DNA from: a virus
Strand: one strand, 5' to 3'
DNA: 52,743 nt
Virus record (IMG/VR): IMGVR_UViG_3300021371_000023
Location: 1-52,743 of that record
Shown: positions 9,320-16,959 of the stretch, piece by piece
Position numbering within the stretch: position 1 is the first letter of the stretch
Layout: the number at the start of each line of letters is the position of its first letter
Position numbers and translations under genes: made by a program
The notes under the pieces: generated by a model
The model's database searches: none
Seen by the model: the letters and a program-made list of their open reading frames with translations, nothing else
What the model was told of the DNA's origin: nothing

Positions 9320-9449
9320 TCCCCACAAACACGGCGATAAGTTCATTGTCAAAATAAGGCTCGGTAAAGTCACTGTATACGATTTAGTATTAGACTTTGG
9401 CTCAAAGCAATATCAACTGACTTTGTTTAACTTTACAGTACGACTGTAA
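9294..9449 (+). CDS. Hidden 51-residue ORF between DUF5675 and holin
   Basis: A short frame begins with ATG at 9294 inside the end of the DUF5675 gene and ends at TAA 9447-9449, whose last A starts the holin ATG (TAATG). It fills an otherwise gene-free gap of about 130 bases. The product begins MKVTNTWGNPHKHGDKFIVK and continues as alternating charged and hydrophobic residues suggestive of a small beta protein. I do not recognise it. The support is the fit of start and stop to the coupling style used throughout this strand. Confidence 0.5.
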   Translation: MKVTNTWGNPHKHGDKFIVKIRLGKVTVYDLVLDFGSKQYQLTLFNFTVRL

Positions 9450-9901
9450 TGAAAAAATTGCGCGACACCAAAGTAGGGTCGTGGCTTAAGAGGAAATCTC
9501 CAAAGTTGTTTGAGTCAGTAGCAGAAGCACTGCCTGACAGCGGAATACTGGGAGTAATAAAGAACTTAGTAGATTCGGATGCAAGCCTGACGCCTGGAGA
9601 TAAAGAAGAGTTTAATGAACTCTTCAAAGCTTCTGTGCGCATAGTTAGCGAGAAGCAAATAACTAAACGTTGGCAATCAGATGTTGCGGGCAAAAGTTGG
9701 TTGTCTCGCAATATCCGTCCTGCTATAGTAGGTGTCTTAGTTCTTTTTTTAGTTGTGTTTATTCTACTAGACACCTTAGCAGTAGAGTATGAAATCCGGG
9801 AGGTGTGGGTAAACATGTATGAAACCATCCTTATGACTTCTATAGGGGGCTACTTTGTAGTACGCACTATCGATAAAAATCAATTGCCATGGCAACGCTA
9901 A
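9449..9901 (+). CDS. Holin-like membrane protein (3TM phage holin type)
   Basis: A 150-residue protein with a soluble N-terminal helical region and hydrophobic spans at about 92-110 (AIVGVLVLFLVVFILL) and 124-140. The segment RWQSDVAGKSWLSRNIRP just before the membrane span is typical of the phage holin family with a Trp- and Arg-rich pre-membrane segment (holin_3TMs type). It would sit in the inner membrane and release or trigger the lysis enzyme. It is coupled by TAATG to the short ORF upstream and overlaps the next gene by 13 bases. A general virion-assembly membrane role is the alternative. Confidence 0.7.
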   Translation: MKKLRDTKVGSWLKRKSPKLFESVAEALPDSGILGVIKNLVDSDASLTPGDKEEFNELFKASVRIVSEKQITKRWQSDVAGKSWLSRNIRPAIVGVLVLFLVVFILLDTLAVEYEIREVWVNMYETILMTSIGGYFVVRTIDKNQLPWQR

Positions 9902-10539
9902 ACGAAATCATCTACAATATCGCAGAACAACTAGAGCGTGGAGATGATGCGGTCTTACGCGAACGGCTTAAGTTTATGGTAGGGTACTACCGTGCGCAGT
10001 TTGTAAGGCAAGATCAGCGCCGTAACCACAGTCTTCCTAGTCAGCTTGTACAATCCTTAGATTGTTTGGATATGGAAGCTTCTAGCGCTTTAGAGTGTTG
10101 CTCTGCTGTCGATATTGGGTGCGACGTCTGGCGTACTAAACAGACTATCCCAAAGCCTGTTCGCATTTATGACGGTTCCGAGTTTGCATTTGTAGGCACT
10201 GCAGACGCAAAAGAACCTTTCCAAAGAACTACTCCAGTTCAAGCAGAGTACGGTAAACACAACAAGTACGTCAATAAACTTCCTCAGTACATCTATACTA
10301 AGGACAGAATCTACGTGCTCAACTCTCGACCCAAAAGCATTTTGGTAAAAGGCATTTTTGAGCAGCCTGAAGAGCTAGAAAATTATACATGCTGTGACGG
10401 CACTACTGTCTTTACTGCTGACAAAGAATATCCAATTTCGATGGACATGGTTCAACGAATTACTCAAAGTATCCTAGGAACAGAAATGCGTTTAGAGAAT
10501 AGACAAGATGACAACGACGAAGTACAGCTACGCGAGTAG
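9889..10539 (+). CDS. Head-tail ring/connector-type structural protein (crAss-like family)
   Basis: A 216-residue protein. The N-terminal helix (TLNEIIYNIAEQLERGDD, then a YYRAQFVRQDQRRN segment), a Cys-containing middle (SLDCLDMEASSALECC), then VWRTKQTIPKPVRI and LVKGIFEQPEE with a final YPISMDMVQRITQSIL are a combination I associate with a conserved structural (ring) protein of crAss-like phages. From memory, not verified. It would form part of the connector between portal and tail. It lies immediately after the holin, overlapping it by 13 bases, and overlaps the next gene by 32. Confidence 0.55.
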   Translation: MATLNEIIYNIAEQLERGDDAVLRERLKFMVGYYRAQFVRQDQRRNHSLPSQLVQSLDCLDMEASSALECCSAVDIGCDVWRTKQTIPKPVRIYDGSEFAFVGTADAKEPFQRTTPVQAEYGKHNKYVNKLPQYIYTKDRIYVLNSRPKSILVKGIFEQPEELENYTCCDGTTVFTADKEYPISMDMVQRITQSILGTEMRLENRQDDNDEVQLRE

Positions 10540-10966
10540 ATATAGCACTAAGGACTCTTACAAGTCTTATTGTAAGAACAACCCTACAACACCCGTTACT
10601 TATGCTTTGTACAAGCATATCATTTCGGAGTTTAACAAGAAACTTTCTAAAGTTATTTTAGATGGAAGGGTATTTAATATGGGGCATAGACTAGGTACGA
10701 TCCGCATAAAGCGTATTCCTAGGTCATTTAATAGGCCCACAATCGATTGGCATGAAACTAACAAGCTGAAAAAAGAAGGAATCAACAAGCTTATCTACTA
10801 CACTGATGATTACTACTTCAGGTGGAATTGGGACAAGCACAGATGTATGGTAAAGAACAAGAGTGTATACACGTTTTCTCCTACGGCAGGGGCTGCAGGA
10901 AATAAAAAAGCATTGGTTAAAAAACTACGAGAAGATGAGTTTGCATACTTGAATTTTAAAAAATGA
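10508..10966 (+). CDS. Conserved small structural-module protein
   Basis: A 152-residue basic protein rich in Tyr, Lys and Arg. The middle region MGHRLGTIRIKRIPRSF, followed by a DWHETNKLKKEG helix and a YFRWNWDK strand, resembles a small protein found beside the ring proteins of crAss-like phages, again by memory. No enzyme motif is visible. It overlaps both neighbours (32 bases upstream, ATGA downstream), which argues that it acts with the connector proteins in head completion or tail assembly. The exact role is unknown. Confidence 0.5.
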   Translation: MTTTKYSYASRYSTKDSYKSYCKNNPTTPVTYALYKHIISEFNKKLSKVILDGRVFNMGHRLGTIRIKRIPRSFNRPTIDWHETNKLKKEGINKLIYYTDDYYFRWNWDKHRCMVKNKSVYTFSPTAGAAGNKKALVKKLREDEFAYLNFKK

Positions 10967-11763
10967 TTTACAAAACCGTATCGTCGAAGGCAGTCATTGC
11001 CAAAGTATTTCGGGACTTAAAGCCTACTACTGACAATTGGGTTATTGACTCTGTTGAGTGGATAGGTGAGGGATTAGAATACATTGGATATTCTGCTGGA
11101 TTAGAAAAGAAAGCAAGTACGGTATCTATTTCAAGCCACCGCGCTCCCTTGCCTTGTGAACTAGTAGACATTATCCAGGTAGAATATAACGGGAGTCATT
11201 TGCATTACGGGTCTGATGTTACAGGATATGACCTGCCGAATGCTAAACGCACTACAAATCCTCAGCCATACACACCTTCTGAAATTACTACCGGTGCGGT
11301 ATTCCAAACTCAAGCAAATGAACACCCCCTAGGCAATGATACTTACAAGCAGCAAAAAACAATAAAAGCCGCTAGCTATGGAGGTGGTGACTATTATGTG
11401 ATTAACCCTGATTATATTCAGACTTCTTTCGAAGAGGGAGATATAAAGATTCACTTTACAGCCTATCCAGTATGTGATGATGGGTACCCTAAAGTACCTG
11501 ACAACATTTACTACAAACAAGCTCTTGAATGGTACATACTAAGGCAGATGATAATGGGAGGGTACACACATCCCGTGTTCAATTGGCAGACAGCGGATCA
11601 GAAGTGGGGGGAGTACTGCCTGAAAGCTCAGAACGATGCAGCATATCCGAGTATCGACAAGATGGAAAGCTTCAAAAATATGTGGGTGCGTATGGTGCCA
11701 AACCTGAATGCACACTCCGATTTCTTTATTGGGAATAACACTCAAGAACGCCTAATGCGATGA
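10963..11763 (+). CDS. Head-tail connector / ring protein (P22 gp4-like role)
   Basis: A 266-residue protein. Key segments are the N-terminal FRDLKPTTDNWVIDSVEW helix, ALPxELVD-type loop (RAPLPCELVDIIQV), YYVINPDYIQTSFEEGDIKI, and the characteristic DDGYPKVPDNIYYKQALEWY. The run of an aromatic-INPDYI strand, an FTAYP strand, and DGYPxVPDN followed by a helix is typical of gp4-like or ring connector proteins in crAss-like and related podoviruses. It would sit below the portal. It is coupled by ATGA overlaps with genes on both sides. Family membership is from pattern recognition, not a search. Confidence 0.6.
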   Translation: MIYKTVSSKAVIAKVFRDLKPTTDNWVIDSVEWIGEGLEYIGYSAGLEKKASTVSISSHRAPLPCELVDIIQVEYNGSHLHYGSDVTGYDLPNAKRTTNPQPYTPSEITTGAVFQTQANEHPLGNDTYKQQKTIKAASYGGGDYYVINPDYIQTSFEEGDIKIHFTAYPVCDDGYPKVPDNIYYKQALEWYILRQMIMGGYTHPVFNWQTADQKWGEYCLKAQNDAAYPSIDKMESFKNMWVRMVPNLNAHSDFFIGNNTQERLMR

Positions 11764-14700
11764 GACCACTAAAAGGAATGATGCGGGATGTACATCCTAG
11801 CAAAGTATCAGAGGGTCTTTATATAGACGCAGTAAACTTTGTTTATGGAGAGCATATGGACTCTCTTTTGCAAGAAGCAGGATTTACAAATGACTCAAGT
11901 GTTCAAAGCGATAGTGCTCCTACGTTTTACATATTAGGCGGCTGTGGACTAGTCGACGATGGAATCATTCTTTTTTGCAAACGCCCAGACAGTGCTACAA
12001 ACTACGTAGTGAAAGTTGTTGGGACGTTGACTACAATTTTGTCTAGCGGAGTTTTTGGATTTTCCGATGATGCAGTTATTGATGCAGTCTCTTTTAAAAC
12101 TACTTCTGGGCAAACTTTTGTTATCCTTACGGATGATGTTTCTCCTCCGAAATACTTAAATGTAGATACGAGTGCTATACCAAGTTTTGTCAGCCCCACA
12201 CACGATCCGGTCTACATACAGCAAAGCAATGGCTCTTTAGGTGGACAAGGGTTTTTCAACTCTGGCACACACTACATAGCAATTTCCTATGCATATGAAG
12301 ACCGGAGTTATTTAGAGTTCAATAATCTGAATGGCCCATATGTTGTATACGATTCTGGTAAGACCATCTCTTTGAATCTGAGCAACTTAGATTCGGACTA
12401 CTCTTATGTTGCAGCAGCTTTTGTTTCGGTATACGATGATTCTGTTAGCACAGGTATTACTGGCTTCTTTCCGTATGACGGGACTGAAACTACTATTACT
12501 CTTACTGGCATTTTAGAACAGGAGATTTCATTAGATGAAATTCTAGTTCAGAACATCGTTTACAACACAGCGAAAACACTGACTCTGCAAGGCAATCGCC
12601 TGTACATGGGCAATGTTGCAACCGCAGATGTTACTGATCTTCAGGAGTATGCCAACCGTATTCAGGTATTGTACCAAACGTATTATGGAAGTCATTCGGA
12701 AGATGGTGGGACTCAAGTAGGCTTCAATGGCAATGACAAAGAGCAAGACCTAAACTTTGGAGGACTTGCTTTTCAACCTGGAGAGGTGTACGCTTTTTAC
12801 GTTAGCTATGTACGTGAAGACGGCTCACTAACTCCAGCTTTCCATGTTCCTGGCTCTCCACCAAGGTTGATAGGACAGCCTCACCTTACTGCTGTAGAAA
12901 CAGGAGCTTCTGGCACTATCCGATCTACGGATGCAGCTTTGATTGCAGCAAACTCTAGTCTTAGCTATCTCGAAGACGATAATGATATAGCTGCTAGTGG
13001 TATGAAATATTTCCATACCCGAAATACTCATGAGTACTTTGGAGATGCAAGTGCTTACACTCCTGCCGGTGTTACGAGTGGCGTAGGTATTTGTGGCTAC
13101 TGGGAAAACTCTGCAGAAACATATCCTTCTAACTTTCCTGTTCAGCGATGGACTGTAGAAGACACTTCAAATAATACTGGTAGTATTACAAACTATACTC
13201 TTGCTAATCAGCCGGTTCGTCATCACAAAATACCAATACTAGGTGATGCTACAGATTTAGTACGGGTACGGTTTGCGAATGTTCCTATGCCTTCAGGGTA
13301 TGTAGGTGTTCGAATGTTTCATGCTAAAAGAGACTTGACCAATAGCCTGCACATAGGTCAAAGTATTTTGATTCATGGTAGCTACAACCACTACTCTAAC
13401 ATTGCTGAAACTGTAACAGATTACCATGACTATACAAGTTCTCATGGTATGAACTTGCCTCAGTACAATTCCCAAGTAGTTTATGACACAGATAATACAG
13501 TATCTAGTACAACAGACCAACTTAATAATGATGCTTGGTTTACGGGAATAAAAGAAACTACTGGTAGGATGTATTGCTTCGAGGCTTTGCGATCTAGAGT
13601 AAATCTTCCTGAGACAGCTTACATTGAAAACATTGACTATAGGATTGATTATGGTCAGAGTTCTACTGGTCAAGTAGGATTAATAGGTGATGGCTTAGAA
13701 ACTGATAATTCAGATCCTGGTTACTGGGGCGACTCAGATATTCTGAATGCCCCAAATGCGCTCACAGTAGGAGGCAAATCTTTTTTTCCTGAGAATGGAA
13801 GGCAGGTAAGTCTTACTAATAATGTACGAATCAGAAAGGTCAGCACTGTCCGATACGTTGAAACGAACGCTATCGATGATGAGTTAGAAATTGACAATAG
13901 GTTTTGTGAGACTTGTATAGGATTCAACATTGAGTATGCGAATTCAACAAGCAGTACAGACTGGAAAGACTTTTTAAAAAGCACCAGTGGTACGCATTTA
14001 GGAAATACGTCAAACCCAGGCACAGGTTTTAGAATCAACAGTAACTTAACTGCAGGTCATACAGGAGCACAGGCTTCGAATCCCATATGGATTACGAATT
14101 TGAAACAGCATTTATTTTCCTGTTACCAAAACTATGCTGCACAAGATCTAGTAGCATGTACGGGAGTGATTCCGTACACTAAATTAGCTTCTGCAGAGCT
14201 GGGTCAGGTTAATGGGGAAGCAGTTAATGTAGGTAGTATAGATACCACGTTTGTCGTTGGAGATATTGTAAGGAGTTTCTATAAGCATAGGCTAACAGCT
14301 CCTGTAGGTGTTGACGCTGTAGCGCACGGAAGCAGTGCTACGGATCTTGTAGATTTGCTATCTACTAATGAAGTCACTACTGTAGACTCGACTCGTGGTA
14401 TTCTTTCTCAAGTATATAATTACAGGGTTCAGGGGCGCACGAAGTTTGAGTACCTGACTTACGAGTTAGACAATCCGGTTAATCTTTCATCATCTGATTA
14501 TGTTTTCAGAGCTGCTAGCCCAGGCAATGATCAACTCTATGATTACCCGTCACGGTTGTATGCAGAAAATGTATATCAGCCTGTAGGAATCTTTAGTAGT
14601 GGTCAAACATTCGTCAATGATTTCCCGCATCGCATTGTTCGCAGTAGTGAAATTGGGTCTCTAGGAGTATCTACAAACGTCATAGCGTTTAAGCCCATAG

Positions 14701-15914
14701 AGTTTTTTGATATGCAGCGTGACCGAGGTGAGATTGAAAATCTCCAAGGTTATGGTGACCGTCTTATTATTCACCATGAGCGGGGGTTATTTATGACTCA
14801 AGGTCAAGAAAAGATATCGACTACCGCAGGAGAGCTAGCTTTAGGCCAATCAGACATATTAGCTACAAAGCCTGTAGAGATTCGACCCAGTGATAAAGGA
14901 TACGCAGGCACACAACACCTACTGTCTTGTATCTTGACGCCTCACGGGTACTTTTTTGTTGACGCAGATCAACGCAAAGTGTTTTCTTTAGCAGGAACAG
15001 ACCTGAAAGAAATCAGCAGGTCTGGAATGAAAGATTGGTTTCAGGAAAAACTGAAACTAGATACCACTTTTTCTTCCTCTAATACTTTTAAGTTCTTTCC
15101 AGGACTTCATGCCACGTATGATTCTCGGTACGATAGAGTCATACTCTTAATTAGAAACGCAGATTACACAGGAGATTTTAGTGCAGGCTACCTTATTGAT
15201 ACCCAAGACGAGTACAATGCCAATGCAGGGATTGAGTCAAAAGATGAGTTTATCAGTTACAGCTATTTGAATCAAGCGTGGGTTAGTAGGCACACCTATG
15301 ACAGTACAGCTTTGTTAGAAGGTCTGAATACTGTGTACGCTCTTCGCGTTCGAAATATTACTATTGATGGTTCTCTATCGCCACAAGTGCGGTCTGCTAA
15401 GTTTCACAACCAAGCAGGCACCTTTGGAAAGTTTCACGGGGTAGTGTACGAGTCTACAATTGATGCCCCATCACCGATAGGGCAATCAGGAGTATTTAGC
15501 AGCTTTAACTGGGACACTCGCGTTGTGTCTTTTCCAGAAGAACGCTTCACTCACTATGAAAATACTTTTACTAAAGCGTTGGTGTATACAGATACGCACT
15601 GCAGCGGGTTTATCGATTTAGTTGTTCCTGAAGGTCTTACTACAGGACACAATTTGCGGCACACTCATGAACGCTGGCACTTTAATGGCTTTAGGGATCT
15701 TGTTGCTGATAGATCTCTTCCTTTTTTGACTGAAGACTTAGAGCTAATTAGTACTAATATTAGTAGCACATTGCAGTGGTATGAGCAAAGACGTATACAA
15801 TCTGACTATGCTGTAATTCGATTGTATATAAAAAGTAGCGATAACGGTCAAGATGGTATTGGATTATATTTGTATGATATATCTGCGAAAGTTAGACCTA
15901 CTGCTCGTGGGTGA
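11760..15914 (+). CDS. Tail stabilisation / muzzle-like protein
   Basis: A 1384-residue, beta-rich protein. The start, MRPLKGMMRDVHPSKVSEGL followed by YIDAVNFVYGE, has the pattern (PLKGM-D-P--EG-Y-DA-N) of the stabilisation protein of crAss-like phages, which is thought to play the role of P22 gp10 and forms the tail muzzle. The body has many short beta segments consistent with propeller or Ig-like repeats, and a late region (YGDRLIIHHERGLFMTQGQ, then GYAGTQHLLSCILTPHGYFF) that resembles propeller blades. It directly follows the ring protein with an ATGA overlap, the expected order. No catalytic motif is seen. Confidence 0.65.
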   Translation: MRPLKGMMRDVHPSKVSEGLYIDAVNFVYGEHMDSLLQEAGFTNDSSVQSDSAPTFYILGGCGLVDDGIILFCKRPDSATNYVVKVVGTLTTILSSGVFGFSDDAVIDAVSFKTTSGQTFVILTDDVSPPKYLNVDTSAIPSFVSPTHDPVYIQQSNGSLGGQGFFNSGTHYIAISYAYEDRSYLEFNNLNGPYVVYDSGKTISLNLSNLDSDYSYVAAAFVSVYDDSVSTGITGFFPYDGTETTITLTGILEQEISLDEILVQNIVYNTAKTLTLQGNRLYMGNVATADVTDLQEYANRIQVLYQTYYGSHSEDGGTQVGFNGNDKEQDLNFGGLAFQPGEVYAFYVSYVREDGSLTPAFHVPGSPPRLIGQPHLTAVETGASGTIRSTDAALIAANSSLSYLEDDNDIAASGMKYFHTRNTHEYFGDASAYTPAGVTSGVGICGYWENSAETYPSNFPVQRWTVEDTSNNTGSITNYTLANQPVRHHKIPILGDATDLVRVRFANVPMPSGYVGVRMFHAKRDLTNSLHIGQSILIHGSYNHYSNIAETVTDYHDYTSSHGMNLPQYNSQVVYDTDNTVSSTTDQLNNDAWFTGIKETTGRMYCFEALRSRVNLPETAYIENIDYRIDYGQSSTGQVGLIGDGLETDNSDPGYWGDSDILNAPNALTVGGKSFFPENGRQVSLTNNVRIRKVSTVRYVETNAIDDELEIDNRFCETCIGFNIEYANSTSSTDWKDFLKSTSGTHLGNTSNPGTGFRINSNLTAGHTGAQASNPIWITNLKQHLFSCYQNYAAQDLVACTGVIPYTKLASAELGQVNGEAVNVGSIDTTFVVGDIVRSFYKHRLTAPVGVDAVAHGSSATDLVDLLSTNEVTTVDSTRGILSQVYNYRVQGRTKFEYLTYELDNPVNLSSSDYVFRAASPGNDQLYDYPSRLYAENVYQPVGIFSSGQTFVNDFPHRIVRSSEIGSLGVSTNVIAFKPIEFFDMQRDRGEIENLQGYGDRLIIHHERGLFMTQGQEKISTTAGELALGQSDILATKPVEIRPSDKGYAGTQHLLSCILTPHGYFFVDADQRKVFSLAGTDLKEISRSGMKDWFQEKLKLDTTFSSSNTFKFFPGLHATYDSRYDRVILLIRNADYTGDFSAGYLIDTQDEYNANAGIESKDEFISYSYLNQAWVSRHTYDSTALLEGLNTVYALRVRNITIDGSLSPQVRSAKFHNQAGTFGKFHGVVYESTIDAPSPIGQSGVFSSFNWDTRVVSFPEERFTHYENTFTKALVYTDTHCSGFIDLVVPEGLTTGHNLRHTHERWHFNGFRDLVADRSLPFLTEDLELISTNISSTLQWYEQRRIQSDYAVIRLYIKSSDNGQDGIGLYLYDISAKVRPTARG

Positions 15915-15944
15915 TGCGGTCAGAAAATTAGATATACAACAACA

Positions 15945-16151
15945 ATGACTTTGACTGATTATGAAATAATAGGACTTGCCATAGGCATGGTAGGCATTTA
16001 TGTCAAACTTCATAGCGAAGTAATGACTATAAAAACACAGCAGTATTCCCTAGAGAATAACAATGAAAAGGTAGATAAGAAGCTAGAGCAAGTAGTCGAT
16101 GACTTAGCAGAAATAAAGTTGCTTCTAGCTCGCAATCAAATGGATAAATAA
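15945..16151 (+). CDS. Small membrane-anchored coiled-coil protein
   Basis: A 68-residue protein with one hydrophobic span near residues 8-21 (IIGLAIGMVGIYV) followed by a charged coiled-coil helix with regular Leu/Val spacing (residues 30-62). The architecture resembles XhlA-like or DUF7365-like accessory lysis proteins of phages, which assist a holin or spanin. It is not next to the holin here but opens the cluster of tiny genes. A membrane location is supported; the lysis role is inference. Confidence 0.6.
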   Translation: MTLTDYEIIGLAIGMVGIYVKLHSEVMTIKTQQYSLENNNEKVDKKLEQVVDDLAEIKLLLARNQMDK

Positions 16152-16153
16152 TT

Positions 16154-16324
16154 ATGGCAGGTAAAGGATTATATGCAAACATTCACGCTAAGCGTAAACG
16201 TATAAAGGCAGGGTCTGGTGAGACTATGCGCAAAAAAGGAGCTAAAGGTGCTCCTACTTCTAAAGCCTTTAAGAATTCTAAAAAAACGGCGAAGAAAACT
16301 ACTCGTCGTAAAAAGAAGAAGTAA
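16154..16324 (+). CDS. Tiny Lys/Arg-rich protein of a conserved phage type
   Basis: A 56-residue protein too short for a usual ORF cut-off. It starts with KGLYANIHAKRKRIKAGSGE and then GAPTSKAFKNSKKTAK, ending in a run of Lys and Arg. The KGLYANIHAKRKRI opening is a pattern I recognise from small basic proteins encoded in many environmental phages; the function is unknown. Its stop overlaps the next ATG (TAATG). The charge suggests nucleic-acid binding, perhaps DNA condensation or packaging in the head. Confidence 0.7.
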   Translation: MAGKGLYANIHAKRKRIKAGSGETMRKKGAKGAPTSKAFKNSKKTAKKTTRRKKKK

Positions 16325-16629
16325 TGCCTGCTAAACGAAAAAAGTCTAATCCTATTCGTAAAACAACAAAAGGAAAATCTGCGAACTACAGACCTACTAA
16401 ATCTGGTGCAGGGATGACCAAAAAAGGTGTCCGGGCATATCGTAAAGCAAATCCAGGAAGTAAATTAAAAACTGCTGTAACTGGAAAAGTGAAAAAAGGT
16501 AGTAAGGCTGCAGGGCGTCGTAAATCATATTGTGCTCGCTCTTTGGGACAACTCAAGCGCAGCAGTGCAAAAACTCGTAACAACCCTAACTCACGTATAC
16601 GTCAAGCACGTAGACGTTGGAAATGCTGA
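16324..16629 (+). CDS. DUF6321-like basic protein
   Basis: A 101-residue, very basic protein. The segments GAGMTKKGVRAYRKANPGSK, LKTAVTGKVKKGSKAAGRRK, SYCARSLGQLKRSSAK and the end RIRQARRRWKC match the DUF6321 pattern that is common in marine phages. Two Cys residues and dense Arg/Lys suggest a compact nucleic-acid-binding or structural protein. The role is not known. It is coupled by TAATG to the preceding gene. The C-terminal CWKC-type end is a firm family marker as far as memory goes. Confidence 0.75.
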   Translation: MPAKRKKSNPIRKTTKGKSANYRPTKSGAGMTKKGVRAYRKANPGSKLKTAVTGKVKKGSKAAGRRKSYCARSLGQLKRSSAKTRNNPNSRIRQARRRWKC

Positions 16630-16633
16630 CACT

Positions 16634-16828
16634 ATGAAAAAAACTAACAAAGCTGAAACCCTCATGAAGAGGGGTATTCCGAAAAATGTAGTCATGAAAA
16701 TGCTTGGCTCTATGAGACGAGGGGGCGTAACTGCTTCTGCCGTAATGAAGAAGTATGGATATGGAGGTAGTACTAGTGCAAGTAAAATGTCTAAGGCTGC
16801 TGCAAAACCTCGTAAAAAGAAGAAATAA
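16634..16828 (+). CDS. Tiny basic helical protein
   Basis: A 64-residue protein starting at ATG 16634; a longer frame upstream exists but would overlap the preceding DUF6321-like gene over 98 bases and is not needed. The protein has two short helices (ETLMKRGIPKNVVMKMLGSM and VTASAVMKKYGYGG) and a C-terminal Lys/Arg tail. The arrangement suggests a small DNA-binding or condensation protein. It is not recognised. The stop and next start overlap (TAATG). Confidence 0.6.
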   Translation: MKKTNKAETLMKRGIPKNVVMKMLGSMRRGGVTASAVMKKYGYGGSTSASKMSKAAAKPRKKKK

Positions 16829-16959
16829 TGGAAAAGGAATGGGAAGAGTCGACTTTTTTGGATCCTAAGAAATTAAAGGAAACAGCTGACAAACTGGAGA
16901 AGGGAGAGATTACATGTAATACAGATAGTCCTGAAGACTGTGAAAGCTGTAGCGGATGA
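16828..16959 (+). CDS. Tiny acidic Cys-containing protein
   Basis: A 43-residue protein starting at ATG 16828 (TAATG) and ending at TGA 16957-16959, where the next ATG begins (ATGA). It is acidic, in contrast with its basic neighbours, and ends with a short Cys cluster (ITCNTDSPEDCESCSG). Three Cys residues in the last 15 could bind a metal or form a disulfide. It is not recognised; support comes from the exact coupling at both ends. Confidence 0.55.
   Translation: MEKEWEESTFLDPKKLKETADKLEKGEITCNTDSPEDCESCSG

Noticed and set aside
9433-9828. 131-residue minus-strand ORF over the holin gene
   Set aside because: It is the complement of a well-supported holin frame in an otherwise one-strand operon and has no start context or family pattern.
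13293-13673. 126-residue minus-strand ORF within the stabilisation gene
   Set aside because: Antisense to a clear long coding frame and composed of low-quality, His/Ser/Cys-rich sequence typical of shadows.
16532-16633. Extended start of the tiny basic gene ending at 16828
   Set aside because: It would overlap the DUF6321-like gene over 98 bases; ATG 16634 is enough.
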